A DNA stretch of 64,000 bases from the NCBI GenBank assembly GCA_000711775.1, contig ARYC01000106.1, positions 1 to 64,000 on the forward strand. The letters are read 5' to 3'. Source of the DNA: Oxytricha trifallax (taxonomy: Eukaryota; Ciliophora; Spirotrichea; Sporadotrichida; Oxytrichidae). A program made the translations under genes and the position numbers. The first letter of the stretch is position 1. Every line of letters begins with the position of its first letter. Positions 24,504-36,328 of this stretch are shown piece after piece. A model generated the notes under the pieces. That model saw only the letters and a list, made by a program, of their open reading frames with translations. It was not told the DNA's origin and searched no databases.

Positions 24504-24956
24504 ATGCAATCCGAATTAAATTTAATAAGTCAAAATTTGAATGATCTCAAATTAAAAGTATATAAAAATGAGAAATATTATTAAGATTTATATTTTGATT
24601 GTATGCAATAAGCTATGAAAATTTTATTTGAAGTAAACTAGTTAACTAAAGCTTCATACTCAAAGGTTTTTCGAAAAATATCAGAGACTCAAGAATTTAA
24701 AATTATTAATGCATGTATTTTAATTCCTTCTTGTAATATGAGGGCTAGAATTATAACTTTACTAATTGATATCAATTTATTTAGAAAAAAGAAAACAATT
24801 AATTATAAGTTTATAAAAAGATTAAGAGAATCGGTAGACAAAATCAATATTGAATCAGAAAATTAGATGAAACTAAACGAGACTATATACATAGAATAAG
24901 CTGAAGCATTAAATTGCAATTTATTGAAAATTTTAGACATACTACCTTTAAAATGA
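24504..24956 (+). CDS. family B protein, intact
   Basis: 150 residues with no internal TGA. Starts M-Q-S-E-L-N-L-I-S-Q-N-L-N-D-L, has Y-F-D-C-M-Q-Q-A-M about residues 34-42, K-K-T-I-N-Y-K-F-I-K-R-L-R-E about 103-116, and ends I-L-D-I-L-P-L-K. It is the block-3 counterpart of 14326, with the same length and no indels. That two independent copies both stay open over 150 codons supports a real protein. Helical, charged, cytosolic or nuclear by composition. Function unknown. Confidence 0.8.
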
Positions 24957-25271
24957 TAGATCCAAAATTGGAGCTAGTTAATTAAATTAAATTTTGAAAC
25001 TTTACTTAATTTTTGATTAAATTAACTTAATTTTATAAAAGTAGTTACAAAAAAAAGAAATTTATTGATTGATCTTTAGATATTAAAAATAAATTTAGTA
25101 TTAAGGTTTAAATAATTCATATAATTAATTTAGAAATTTCATTTATTTATATACAAAACTTAAAATTAAAATAAGATTACTATTAAAAGTCAGAATAAAC
25201 AAGTTTATAAAGTTTTATAATTGTATGAAAAATAATTATTAATATTTTTAATTCAATAAATTATATTAATT

Positions 25272-25672
25272 TCACTTTTCAAGACGAATAAGATTTCCTT
25301 TGACTACCCGTTTGTTCAGTTGTTTGAAATAATAGTGCATCAATCTTTTACTTATTTTCAAGCATTTATATATGTAATGTTGATTTTCGAGAAGTTAATA
25401 TTCTGAATTAACAAGATTTAAATCACTGATTAAATTACAATTTTTTTTCCTTGATGCTCTAACCTTAAAACTTATGTCTTGGAGTTGTATTTATTATGAA
25501 AAAAACATCCTTTTAGTATTTTAGGAAATCAAGGAATTTATTAAATTTATAAAAATTTATTTGAGACGTCACTTTTATTGAATTGTTTTTGTTCAACTTT
25601 TTAAGTTAATGTTATCTCAAATTATTGGCAACAATATATAATGTTAGAAAAATCAAAAGATGTTTTAACCAT
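25272..25672 (-). pseudogene. decayed family A copy
   Basis: Starts M-V-K-T-S-F-D-F-S-N-I-I-Y-C-C-Q-Q-F-E-I-T-L-T-Q-K, then reaches TGA in mid-frame and is frameshifted before the end. Counterpart of 7745 and 15276. Confidence 0.6.
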
Positions 25673-27094
25673 AAATAGTATAATAGATTATATAAAATTC
25701 TCCGCAGCAAATTAAAATTAAAATCCCAACATCTGAATATTAAAAAAACAAAACTGAATAAATAACTAGTATTCTAATTTATTCATATTTTATATAAAAT
25801 TATAATAAATTTAATAGTTTAAATTTACTATTTTACATACTAGTTTCAATTTTTTTATGTTTGTAATTCTTGAAACCGTTGCAAAATACTTATCCAATAA
25901 ATAATAAATTAAATTATGATTGTTTTCAAATGTGACTTATGCATTTAATTGTGAAATTATCTATAAGAAATTTTAATGCTCTTCAGTATTATTACACTTT
26001 TAAGATATAATTTTCATCATAGAATGTTTTTCATTTTATTGATTAATTTACATAAAAGTTCTCTTTTCATAATTTTAATACTTTTACTCATTTTTTTGAA
26101 ATAATTATATAGCACCTTCTATATACTGAGTCGCAAAGTCTAACTTTACCTCCTGAATAGAATTAAGAATAAAAGACTTGAATGATATTTATTGTTAATT
26201 TAAAGTTTTTAAATTAATTTAAGTAAGTTGAAAAATTATGGTAAACTTAACTATAATATCAGAAAATAATATTAAACTAATCATTAAAATTATTATAAAT
26301 AAAATATTTATATTTTTATACTATTTAATTGAGTTCACTAATTATAGAATCAACACTAATTGTTAATTTAAGCAATAATAGTTATTTTAAACAAACACTA
26401 ATTATTTATATGAAGATTTTAGTTTGAGGTTATTATTTTTGATTTAATAGAACTATTTATTTATATTTTTAGTCAAGTAAATACACAATTTAAGAATAAA
26501 AATTAATATATTTATAAATCTCTTCAAAATAATAAATATCTCTCAATCACTTTACAAATAAATAATATTAAAAAAGCAGATAATATTATAAAATTAAATA
26601 TTAAATAATAGGGGAACTACTTTACTTTTTATTTGTAGAAAGTCATAATTATAGAGGGACTTATTTGAGAAAATTTTTTCTTTTAAACAATATTAAAAAC
26701 TCATAAGAAAAAGTGTAAATTTCTATACAATATTAATTTGAGATAGTGTAAACTTCTATACAATTTTATCACATATGATTGATTATTTCATTTCAATTTA
26801 AACTAATTTAATTTTTCTTTTTAGACACCATTTATTCTAGTATATACCTTAATTTTAAGAATATTTTGCTAATAAAGCTTAATTTATTTGCATTCCACTT
26901 AATTTTATGAAGTTGAATTGTTTAATTTATAATATTATTTTGTTAACTTTCATTTTCATAAAAAATTCTAGAGTTAATTGAATGGAATTTATGTAAAAAT
27001 TAAAAAACGTAAAAAAATTAACTAAGGATAATAAATTCTCCTAAAATAATTTAATTTTCAAATATTTATAATAATTTTTTAAAATAAAAAAGAA
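25673..27094. other. spacer with conserved short motif
   Basis: AT-rich. 26123-26153 shares the GTCGCAAAGTCTAACTTTAC stretch with 16165 and 8603. No gene supported. Confidence 0.45.
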
Positions 27095-27544
27095 ATGCAA
27101 TTAGAAATACAATCAATTCGTTAAAAATTGGAGAATTTAAAAATTTAACTTGAACAAAATAAAATGAAAATTTTATCTGAGTATTTCGATTACTTAAAAT
27201 AAGGAGAAAAGCTGCTTTTTGAAAAGGGATAATATGAATCGATATCAGGCATTCAATTTTAAAATAGATTAGAAGCTATTCAAATTGATTTTAATGATGT
27301 TGATTTCATTTTTGATTCAACTAATTATTTAAAAAATAGAATAGAACTATTAATTTATTTTGAAATAGATAAAAATAAAACAATTGGAACAATTAATTAT
27401 AAATTCATTAAAAATTTGAGGGAAAAATTATAAAAATTGGAAATAGATATAGATAGCTTTTTCAAAACAAATCAATCATGCTACTAGAATTTTAATTTTT
27501 ATAACGAACTCATGGATAAATTAGATATACTTCCATTTAAATGA
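27095..27544 (+). CDS. family B protein, intact
   Basis: 149 residues, open throughout. M-Q-L-E-I-Q-S-I-R-Q-K-L-E-N-L at the start, Y-F-D-Y-L-K-Q-G-E-K-L near 30-40, I-G-T-I-N-Y-K-F-I-K-N-L-R-E-K-L at about 99-114, and M-D-K-L-D-I-L-P-F-K at the end. Its closest relative, 17305, differs by one nonsense codon. Heptad-like Leu spacing in the first third suggests a coiled coil. Function unknown. Confidence 0.8.
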
Positions 27545-27912
27545 GATTTTATAAATTACTTAAATATAAATTTGACATTTAAATTTAATAAAAATTTTTA
27601 AATTCTATTTCATTCTTCTTTAATTAACAATTATTTAAAATATCAATGTAAAAAAATAGTAATATAATCATTTTACATTTAATGCAAATTTATTTGCTTA
27701 ATTAACACTTTTGAATTGTAATTAATAGTACATTCAGAAAAATCAATAATTATATATTTTACATTATATTAATATAAATATATATCTAAATAAATAATTG
27801 TTTCTAATGGTTTTGTTAACATTAATTTAATTTGTGAATTTTTATATTTTATAGATTTAATCAATTTTTTATATTTTTTGCTAAATATAAAAAATTGTAA
27901 AGCTAAAATCAA

Positions 27913-27950
27913 TTATAAATATATATATATATATTTATATATATATATGA
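27913..27950. repeat. AT microsatellite
   Basis: Alternating TA runs interrupted by TT. Simple repeat, no other meaning seen. Confidence 0.7.
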
Positions 27951-28265
27951 TAATTTTTAATAAAGAATATGGATATCAGAACAGTATTATAAAAATATTT
28001 AAAAGAAATGTTTCTATTATAATTTGAATGTATTGGCTATTTTTATAAAATGTAATGCAAGCTTTCACAGCACAATATTAAGCGAGTAAAATCAAAATGG
28101 GGAGATCGTTATAAAGAAATCAAAAATGCAATGAATTAAAATTATGATCATTTCAGAGTATAATAATTTTTTACAACAGTCGAGATTATGAATTAAGATT
28201 TACGATTTTAATTAGCTAATATAAATTACTAATCAAACATGGAGAATTCTAATTATATGTTTTTT

Positions 28266-28340
28266 TCACTTTTCCTGATTAGTTTGTATTTTAGCGCAGT
28301 CTCTGCTATGTAACTGTAGTAATCACCAACTTTTTTCTTA
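28266..28340 (-). pseudogene. C-terminal fragment of a family A copy
   Basis: Minus-strand reading ends Q-T-N-Q-E-K-TGA, close to the family ending P-E-K-TGA. The sequence upstream does not match the family, so only the 3-prime end is left. Confidence 0.3.
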
Positions 28341-28404
28341 AATTTTTATAAGATATCTTCATTATATTTTCATGGTATCTTCCTCAAAAAAATAAAAAAA
28401 TATT

Positions 28405-28465
28405 AAAATTAATAGCAACAATAGCAATAACAACAATAACAACAGCAATAATAACAGTAATTAAA
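28405..28465. repeat. AAC/AAT-type trinucleotide repeat
   Basis: Imperfect repeats of CAA, TAA and CAG-like triplets. Simple repeat. Confidence 0.6.
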
Positions 28466-28595
28466 TCAAAATCAAGCATAATTGTGAGTCTGGTTAAAAT
28501 TCCTGAGAATTTTAAAATTCCACAACTTTTTATTTAATAAATATTTTCCATATAATACATATAACTGAAATATTATAATAATTATAATAATAAAA

Positions 28596-29034
28596 ATGCA
28601 ATCAGAGATTAAATTTATAAGATAGAAATTATAAGCCCTTATTTAAAAAGCTTTAAGATCAAAGAAACATTCAAATCCAGAATATCTAGATGATTTAAAA
28701 CAGGGAAGATCTTTGCTATTAATGGGAAAACAATTAACCAAAGATTCATTTCTTAAAATAAAAAAAAATTTGATAAGACTTAGGATTTTATAAGATTTTT
28801 CAATACATTACTTTTTGAATCAGATCGATTGATTTATAAAATCAAAGAAATCTTGGAAGAATTAGATCCAGAAAAAACTAAGGGAACAATAAATTATAAA
28901 TTTATTGAGAATATAAGGGAAACAGTGAAAGAATTAACATTGGAAATAGAAAATCTAAATCATTCAATATATCTCATGACTTTTTAATATTTGACAAAAC
29001 AATTAGGAATATAGATATTTTACCATTTAAATGA
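28596..29034 (+). pseudogene. family B copy with two frameshifts
   Basis: Starts M-Q-S-E-I-K-F-I-R-Q-K-L and has N-P-E-Y-L-D-D-L-K-Q-G. The G-T-I-N-Y-K-F-I-E-N-I-R-E block and the final D-I-L-P-F-K are in other frames. Two small indels explain this. Counterpart of 18973 but much less decayed. Confidence 0.65.
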
Positions 29035-29237
29035 AAATTATTAATCAATTTAAAATTATTTATTAAATTTTAAGTACATTTTTAATTTAGAGTTTGCTAT
29101 ATTATATTGGTATCAAGAATACGCTTAATTTAAAAAAAATTTTAAGTTTTAAATCAATATAACAGTACATATTTATAATTGTTTTCAATAATAATTTGAA
29201 ATTGAAAAATAATATGAATAAATCATATTTTTTCTTG

Positions 29238-29668
29238 CAACATTATTGTAGGAATACATTCGAAATTGGGAAATTAATTTGAAATAAATTAATTATAAAT
29301 CAAAATCTTGGCAGTTAAAGTTGGCCAATTTAAACGATTTTGGGCTTGTTTGATAGAGAATTCAAAATTAGCTGGACCTTACTATTGGCGGTACTATTTT
29401 ATCGCATCCCTGGAGCGAGATAACTTCACTTTAATTTGATGGTACAATTTATTGAATTTAGAGGCGTTTAATTAAACTTGAGTTATCTCGCTCCAGGGAT
29501 GCGATAAAATAGTACCGCCAGTAGTAAGGTCCAGCTAATTTTGAATTCTCTATCAAACAAGCCCAAGATCATTTAAATTGGCCAACTTTAACTGCCAAGA
29601 ATTTCAACTTATTTTAATTTAATTAAAATTATTTTTCCAAATTCAAATGTATTTCTACAAAATTGTTG
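29238..29668. mobile_element. 430-bp foldback element, copy 1
   Basis: Inverted-repeat arms with the conserved core TGGCGGTACTATTTTATCGC, then CCTGGAGCGAGATAACT, around a short AT-rich loop near 29440. Outer arms (GTAGGAATACATTCGAA against its complement at about 29640-29660) are more diverged. A second copy lies at 35322-35735. No coding capacity. The insertion accounts for the length difference between the block-2 and block-3 spacers upstream of the A gene. Confidence 0.75.
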
Positions 29669-29832
29669 ATAAAAATAATTTTAACATTATGAAATAGTTT
29701 TTTATAAAGCACTTGTAAAAATATGATTTTTTTAAGTATTTAGGCTTTTAAATTTTTAATAAAATACTGATAATTTAAATGCATATTTAATAATATTATA
29801 TTCAATCATTATAAACTTTCATTTATAGAGAT

Positions 29833-30252
29833 TCATTTTTCAGGTTTAATCTATTTCCATTTGATTGTACTTTTATTTCTTCCTTTAATAAATTCTGGTA
29901 TTAAATTTTTTAATTACTTTTAGACCTAAATTGAAGCTTGTTCCTCATGCTAGAGCTATTTTTCTGATTTTACATTTTAAAAATCTTATATTAATCAATT
30001 TTCCTACATCAATTATCTTATTTCCATTTCTACTTTCAATAATTTTTTACTTTTGTAATCTTCATGATCTCCATGGTGATCGTAGGTTCCGAATAGATTA
30101 TCTAATTATCTAAGTTCAGATAAAACTTTTGTGAAAATTTATACTTTTTCCAATTTATAAATTTAAGTTGTTTTATTAATTTTTTGTAGTAAATTTATTT
30201 TGAAAATTTAACTGCATAAACCAGAAGAGTATTCAATTACTGATTTAACCAT
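29833..30252 (-). pseudogene. family A copy, one in-frame TGA
   Basis: 140 codons, starting M-V-K-S-V-I-E-Y-S-S-G-L-C-S-Q-I-F-K-I-N-L and ending W-K-Q-I-K-P-E-K. One TGA at about codon 86 and no frameshift. Shares L-F-G-T-Y-D with M-F-G-A-N-D of the intact relative at 19697. Upstream motif at about 30325-30337. Confidence 0.65.
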
Positions 30253-30324
30253 TTTAAACTATTTTTTTCTTTATTATAATAAATAAAAATCCTATGATGA
30301 TATTGATTGAAAATAACTATATAA

Positions 30325-30337
30325 TTAAATATTCAAA
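30325..30337 (-). promoter_or_regulatory. upstream motif of family A gene
   Basis: TTAAATATTCAAA on the + strand, about 75-85 bp upstream of the start at 30252. Confidence 0.5.
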
Positions 30338-30639
30338 CTAGAGATAAAATAAATTCTAAATCCTATTTGATAAAATAAAGATAGTTTTAGTACAGATTCA
30401 AGTAAATAGTTATTCGAATTACAATATTAATGCATTATAAATTATTTACAAAATTGGAACATATTGATGAATGTTAAGTTTAATTTTGATTCAATAATTT
30501 AAAGTTCTTGTGTAAGTTTGAAATCTTAAACACTTAAAGGCAACATTTTCATGAATCCTAAAAGCTATTTATTAAAACAAAATTTTTTGTATATTTTTTG
30601 TAGTAATTTAGATTAATATCCCTCTTTCCCTGAACTAAG

Positions 30640-31090
30640 TCTAAAAGGAGTATGAGATGAAATAAAAGAAGGATCCTAAAAATCACCTAAACACATATGA
30701 TTATGACAAGGGGCTACTTTATTATAGTATTTTATGGCACTCCTTTTGAAGCTAATATGCAGGATGGGCAAAGTTTATAAATAAAAAAGTTTCAGATAAC
30801 TGAGGACACAAATAAAATTTTAATCAGCAACTAGTATTTAACTCTAGAAAAACCTTTCTTTCTCATGTATAAAAGATAATTCGATTAAATTATATATAAA
30901 ACGAAAATGTCAAGACCTGTCTCCTAATGCAAGTATCATCGTGCAGAAGGGTGACCTAAAAATAAATGAACAAGATGAAATTTTCTTATAAAGACTATAC
31001 AAACAACAAAAAACAAAATTTAGTGGACAAAAAGAGGGAAATGAGATAAGGAACATAAATCCAACTCATTAAAACCAAAGAATTTATGTT
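30640..31090 (+). pseudogene. coding island, broken frames
   Basis: GC-richer than the surroundings. ATG 30697 opens 85 codons to TGA 30952 and includes Y-G-T-P-F-E-A-N-M-Q-D-G, F-Q-I-T-E-D-T-N-K and L-T-L-E-K-P-F-F-L. Protein-like, Lys-rich sequence continues in another frame to about 31085. It may be a macronuclear-destined segment with an intron or segment boundary, or a relic. No family recognised. Confidence 0.4.
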
Positions 31091-31919
31091 ATTTAAAATT
31101 TATACTTAATGTAATTAAAAAATGATTCTAACTTAATCAATTTTGTTAGTATTAAAATTTGATTTTGCATTTAATTTTTTCTGTTCTAGATAATGTCATT
31201 TCTTTTGCTTTTTGCACAAGTTATTTTGCGTTCCTTACTATTTAATAGTGTTTATTTTTATTGGAAAAGTTAAATTTTTTCAATCAAGTTCCCTAATAGA
31301 TAAAATTTACTCTTGAAAGATTAAATAAATGAATTAAGAGGACAAGGGATGAAAGGGTAAACTTAAGTCTATTAACAATTATTTTTTGCTTAAGCTTTTT
31401 CTTTTTTATTAAATGTATTTTATATTTATAAATATTAAATTCTTTAATAAATAATTTTTATGTATAAAAATTTAGCTAAATTCAGTTTGCGAAATATTTA
31501 ATTATTTTCAGTATATATTTGATAAGGAATTAATTTATCAATAATAAATTGAAAAATAAAAATATCTAGATAACTTTTCCTAACAAAAGGGTACTTGCTC
31601 GATATATAATTTAAGTTATTTTTGTGTGAAATTTGAGGATACTATTTTTGCATCTTAGAACTAGATAATTTGATGTATTAATTTAGTGTGCTTTGTTTAA
31701 GTGAATTTCATTATAAATATAAAGCCTATAAATCTAACTCCAGTGTCATTAATAGTTTTACCGAAAAATATAAAAATTAAGCAAATTTTTCCATCGAACA
31801 AGCTTAACTTAGTCTTTGTATTCGAAAAATTAAAGATTATAATAATTCTAATTGTTATTAATTTATAGATTTCCAAATCGTATGTATTTAATAGTATATA
31901 ATTATAAATATAAATTAAG

Positions 31920-32366
31920 ATGCAATCAGAGTTTAAAAAAATAAGAAAATAGTTGAAAGTCTTTAAATTAAAAGCCTAAAAGTTCTAAATTCATTAAAAC
32001 CCATAATATCATGATGATATGAATTAAGGAAATATTTTGCTATTAGAAGATGGATAATTAACAGAGGATTCACTATATCAAGTTTTAAGCGATTAAAATG
32101 TGATTATTAAGTACATAATTAATAGCAATGAATAATCTTTTTAAGCAGATAGATTAATTGAAAAGATTGAGCATATTTTGCCATTAATTGCTCCATCTAA
32201 AACTAAGGGAACAATTGATTATAAATTTATTTATAGATTAAGGTAAATAGTTCAAGAATTCACATTGAAAATATAAAGTTTTAAGCATATTGAACCGTAA
32301 TTTTATTAAAACATTATGTTTTTTGATTAAGTAATAGAGAATTCGGATATTTTGCCATTTAAATGA
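31920..32366 (+). CDS. family B protein, intact
   Basis: 148 residues, open from ATG to TGA. Starts M-Q-S-E-F-K-K-I-R-K-Q-L-K, contains T-K-G-T-I-D-Y-K-F-I-Y-R-L-R at about 99-112, and ends S-D-I-L-P-F-K. It belongs with 18973 and 28596 (shared Q-L-T-x-D-S block and T-K-G-T-I) but is the only unbroken one. It lies beyond block 3, next to the coding island at 30.6-31.1 kb. Function unknown. Confidence 0.75.
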
Positions 32367-32879
32367 TGGTGATAATTTATATTTTTTAAAATCAAATTAA
32401 AAATGAAAATTAAAAATATTAAAATTTTAAGATTTTTTTATCAATTTAATTAATTAAATAATTAAAAAATTTTAATTCTTCTTTGAGTAGTGTCTAAATT
32501 ATAAGGATACTATAGAAAATGATTATTTGCATTAATTTGAAAAATATATTCACTTTATTCATAATGTCATATCAATAACATTTATAATCTTAAAATTTCA
32601 ACTTTTTACTAAAAATAAGTTGCAGAGACTCATAAAAATTTAAATCAAATAAACATTGTTAATATTTGTTTAAATTATTTAAAAATTAGATTGATTAAAT
32701 GAATGGACACATTGTTTAAAATTAATAATTTTTTAGACTCATTTTTTAAAAAAATTATTAGTTAACGTAGAAAATAGTAATTTAAAAACTATACAAATAA
32801 AAATGAATTTTTTGATTTAAAATCGTTTATTGTTTTAATAGTTAAATTATTAAGGCATGCACAAGCACATCATTTATAA

Positions 32880-33270
32880 TATAAAGTAATACTAGTGCTT
32901 AGGTAAGCCAGGTAAATTCAGATAGTTTCCTACTTAGACTTTTGGGCTTTTAACTTAGTCTTAATCCAATGGCTAGAAGAATTTGGACTCATAATCTGGA
33001 AAGAATAGCTTTAGCACCAAGATTGTTCACCGATTGTGTTGTGAAGGTCATAAGGTATATCGCTACTTAGTATGTGCTTACAGTATCACTGCCATGAGTA
33101 ACTTTCATTATGAGTGATTCTAAATTAGTTAAAACCCCTTCCAAATAAGACATATGCATAGATTGCCAATGGGAGGGAAACACTGATGATACTCCATTTG
33201 AATCATCTTTTGCAATTTATTATTTCTCTTTTCTTCAGTAAATAAACCTACCCTATCCTTGTTGCACTAC
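32880..33270 (+). other. coding-like island
   Basis: Distinctly GC-richer. A frame from ATG 32969 to TGA 33095 reads M-A-R-R-I-W-T-H-N-L-E-R-I-A-L-A-P-R-L and ends T-V-S-L-P. Upstream sequence in the same frame is open. It could be one or more macronuclear-destined segments. Neither the direction nor the product is certain, since the minus strand also has an open stretch. Confidence 0.35.
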
Positions 33271-33399
33271 TCAATAAGTAAAGATTTAATTCAAAGTAAA
33301 TAGAGTTTTATGAAATTAATTTAAATGCTTTGAATATTATCTTATAATAATTATAAATAAAAGAGGAAAACCTTAATTAAATAATTGAAAAATTTATAA

Positions 33400-33700
33400 T
33401 TTGAATAAGGAAAGCTTAACATGGTGGACATGTAGTAACCGGTTACTCAATAAAATTTGTAAGTTACAATAAACATATCTAAAAAAATTACATTTGAGCA
33501 ATAGTATCCTCCAGAGTGGTGAAAGCAACAAAGATAATTGCGATAGACAAGAGTTTAACAATGCATATTCAAGCACTGGTACGTTAAATAGAATATTGCA
33601 GGAAAATAACAATACAGAAGACGTTGCTTTCCTAAGATATTATTTCTAATCTTGGTAGAACTAATACTTGTTAGTCTAATCATTTTTAATTTTAAATTAA
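33400..33700 (+). other. coding-like island, Asn/Ser-rich
   Basis: The + strand reads L-S-N-S-I-L-Q-S-G-E-S-N-K-D-N and Y-S-S-T-G-T-L-N-R-I-L-Q, then N-N-N-T-E-D-V-A-F-L-R, hydrophilic and free of TGA for over 200 bases. No start is obvious. A likely segment or exon of an unrecognised gene. The opposite strand also has a frame in the standard code, which I judge to be a shadow. Confidence 0.35.
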
Positions 33701-34161
33701 ATTTGTACACTTATTTTTCATAAATATTTGATTTTTTACAAATAGAGTTTTGTATTTAAACAAATAAAAAAGGAGAGTTGTTTTTTCTTTATTTTTGATT
33801 CTAATAAAACTTCATTAATCTAAAAATTTAAATTAAGATTGTTACTCATTCTTAATAGCTAGACATATACATTTATATATTTTTCATAATTAGGATTAAT
33901 AAAAATATTTCAACTATATTTCAATAAAAAATATTTTTAGCGATGCTTATTTTAAAAAAATCTACAGTAAGTACTATGATTATTAAACAATAATTTTTCA
34001 TTTTCACTTGAAAATAATATTTATTGAATTGCTCATACTTTATTCAAATATTATATTCAAAGCAAATTATCTTAATTTATTTAAATATTCATTAAATAAA
34101 TATTTAAAATTTTCATTTAACAAAAAAAGAATTTATTTACAAAAAATTTTAAATATTAAAA

Positions 34162-34536
34162 ATGATTATAAATTAATTCAGATCAATCTACTTCAAATAA
34201 TAAAATCGCATTCTAAAGGTTTAATTAAGAGTACTATCATAAAATTACAAATTAATAATTCCAAAGATGCAAATAATGATTGAAGATTTACAATAGTACA
34301 AGATTTATGTAATAAATAGCAATGACTTAGAAATAGTCAACGTTTTAATTAGTGGTTTACAAGAAATACTAGGTTTCAAAGTCTATGTATCAAATTATTT
34401 CAATGATCAAGAGAGATTATATGAAATTTATTAGGATAAAATTAAAAGGATATAGCATTATACGAGGTATTACGAGTATAATGGAAAACTATGGGAGGAT
34501 CTCAAGTTAAAGCACTAAGTTATTCCTATGAAATGA
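34162..34536 (+). CDS. small protein sharing the P-x-K end
   Basis: 124 residues from ATG 34162; other in-frame ATGs are at 34267 and 34276. The last 86 residues are clearly protein-like (I-N-S-N-D-L-E-I-V-N-V-L-I-S-G-L; Y-F-N-D-Q-E-R-L-Y-E-I-Y). It ends H-Q-V-I-P-M-K-TGA, the ending used by families A and B, and has a similar length. It may be a third, diverged branch of the same superfamily. Function unknown, start uncertain. Confidence 0.55.
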
Positions 34537-35320
34537 CAAAGATATTGGTTATAAGATTTGAATGAGCATTATCTTAATCTTTAACTAATTAAATTGTATT
34601 ATTTACTTTAATCTTCTAAGTTAATAATCATTATATAATCTGAGAAAAAATATATATTTAATCATTTCATAAAATTATTAATTAAGCTATAAAATTATTA
34701 TCAAAGAAGACTCAAATTTAATAATTCTTAATTTAATTGAAAGGACACAATAAAAAATAATTTTATAAAAATTATTTGGGAAAATGTTTAAATCAAATTC
34801 TTAATAAAATATGTGAATTTAAAAAAGTTATTTCATATTTTAGAATTAAGGTATTTGGCTTAAATAGTCCTATTACTGCCCTATTACTTAAATGATTAAT
34901 AAATTAATTTTATTTTATTTAAATTGCACTCATGTTTTAAATAATGATTTGAAAATTTTAGAGAAATATATTTTATCCATATATCTATAAATTTAATAAG
35001 GGAATTAATTATTTGATTTAATATTTTGAGACATTTTTGAGTAAATCATTTGTTTTTATTTCTATTTTTAAAGACATTTTAATATTTTTCCCCATTAACT
35101 TATGTAAATTTTTAATGCTTACAAACTAAAGATATAGTTTGAATTATGATCTTATGTTTAAATCATTAAATAGTTGTATTGATTTATTTTTAAAAAAATA
35201 TCATAAACGTTTCTCTTCTGTCGCTGCAATAAGTTTCAATCAATTATTATCCATATTTATAATATAATATTATAATACTTAGATTTTAAAAAAATAAGTA
35301 TTAAAATTAATTTATTATTA
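34537..35320. other. AT-rich spacer
   Basis: Nothing supported. Confidence 0.4.
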
Positions 35321-35321
35321 T

Positions 35322-35735
35322 TTTAGAAATACATTTGAATTTTAATTATAATTAAATTTAATATAAATCAAAATCTTGGCAGTTAAAGTTGGCCAATTTA
35401 AACGATCTTGGGCTCATTCGATAGAGAGTTTAAATTTAACTGGACTATACTATTGGCGGTACTATTTTATCGCATAACTGGAGGGAGATAACTCGACTTT
35501 AATTAAACCCATCTAAATTCATTAAATTATACCCTCACATTAAAGTCGAGTTATCTCGCTTCAGGGATGCGATAAAATAGTACCGCCAATAATAAAGTCC
35601 AGCTAATTTGGAATTCCCTATCGAATGAGCCCTAGATTGTTTAAATTGGCCAACTTTAACTGTCAAGATTTTAATTTATTATTAATTTATTTATAATTAA
35701 TTTTCCAAATTCAAATGTATTTCTACAATAATAAA
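35322..35735. mobile_element. 430-bp foldback element, copy 2
   Basis: Same arms as 29238-29668: CTTGGCAGTTAAAGTTGGCC near the left, TGGCGGTACTATTTTATCGC, a short loop near 35515, then the complement. Outer arms include AGAAATACATTTGAATTT. The two copies differ at scattered sites and in the loop. Confidence 0.75.
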
Positions 35736-35914
35736 ATATTTTAGAAAGTTAATTATGGAGGAAAAATGCTAAGTATCACAATATTTAAGTGAATTAGGCT
35801 TATTAATAATAAATATATTTGAATATAAATTTGAATTAAATACAAATTAAATTATTAGTTAGAATATTAGTTTTGAATTAGATTATTTATATAGTAATTT
35901 AGTCATAGTATCCT

Positions 35915-36328
35915 TCATTTTTCAGGTAAAATTTCAATATTATTGAAGATTTCGTTGTTTATTTTGTCCAAATATTATTGTTTTTCTTATTTTATTTCAT
36001 TACAAATTTATTTTGCGAATTTTTTAATTTAGAGTAATCTCATTTCCGTCTTAACATACTTTAATTGTTATATTATTCTTTAAGCTTTCCATTTAAATCT
36101 TTTACCTTATCTTGATAATTTTCCCATATCTCATCTGTAATAATAATAAAAATTGAATTTCTCTCCCATCATTATTTTAAATTTTCCAAAGTTATTATAG
36201 ATCTTATTATAATTTTAAAAACTATGCTTTTTAACTTTTCTCATTAATTATGCTATTCTTTAATTTAAATGAATCTCAAATCCATATGTACAAGAAACTG
36301 TGCAGTTATCAATTGATAGCTTAACCAT
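35915..36328 (-). pseudogene. family A copy, one in-frame TGA
   Basis: 138 codons, starting M-V-K-L-S-I-D-N-C-T-V-S-C-T-Y-G-F-E-I-H-L and ending I-E-I-L-P-E-K. One TGA (36131-36133, codon 66), no frameshift. Sister of the intact 43210. It is divergently paired with the B gene at 36741, 412 bp away. Confidence 0.7.

Noticed and set aside
28405-28465. Repeat array considered as CRISPR or minisatellite
   Set aside because: Imperfect triplets without spacers of constant length; simple repeat in a eukaryotic germline context.
29931-30113. + strand frame
   Set aside because: Antisense shadow of the minus-strand family A copy 29833-30252.
33394-33612. Minus-strand frame of 72 codons
   Set aside because: The + strand reading of the same DNA is more protein-like (Asn, Ser, Glu and Asp-rich); the minus frame is its complement.
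34008-34283. + strand frame starting M-K-I-I-F-I-E
   Set aside because: Poly-AT composition; the overlapping frame ending at 34536 has the better protein signal and the family ending.
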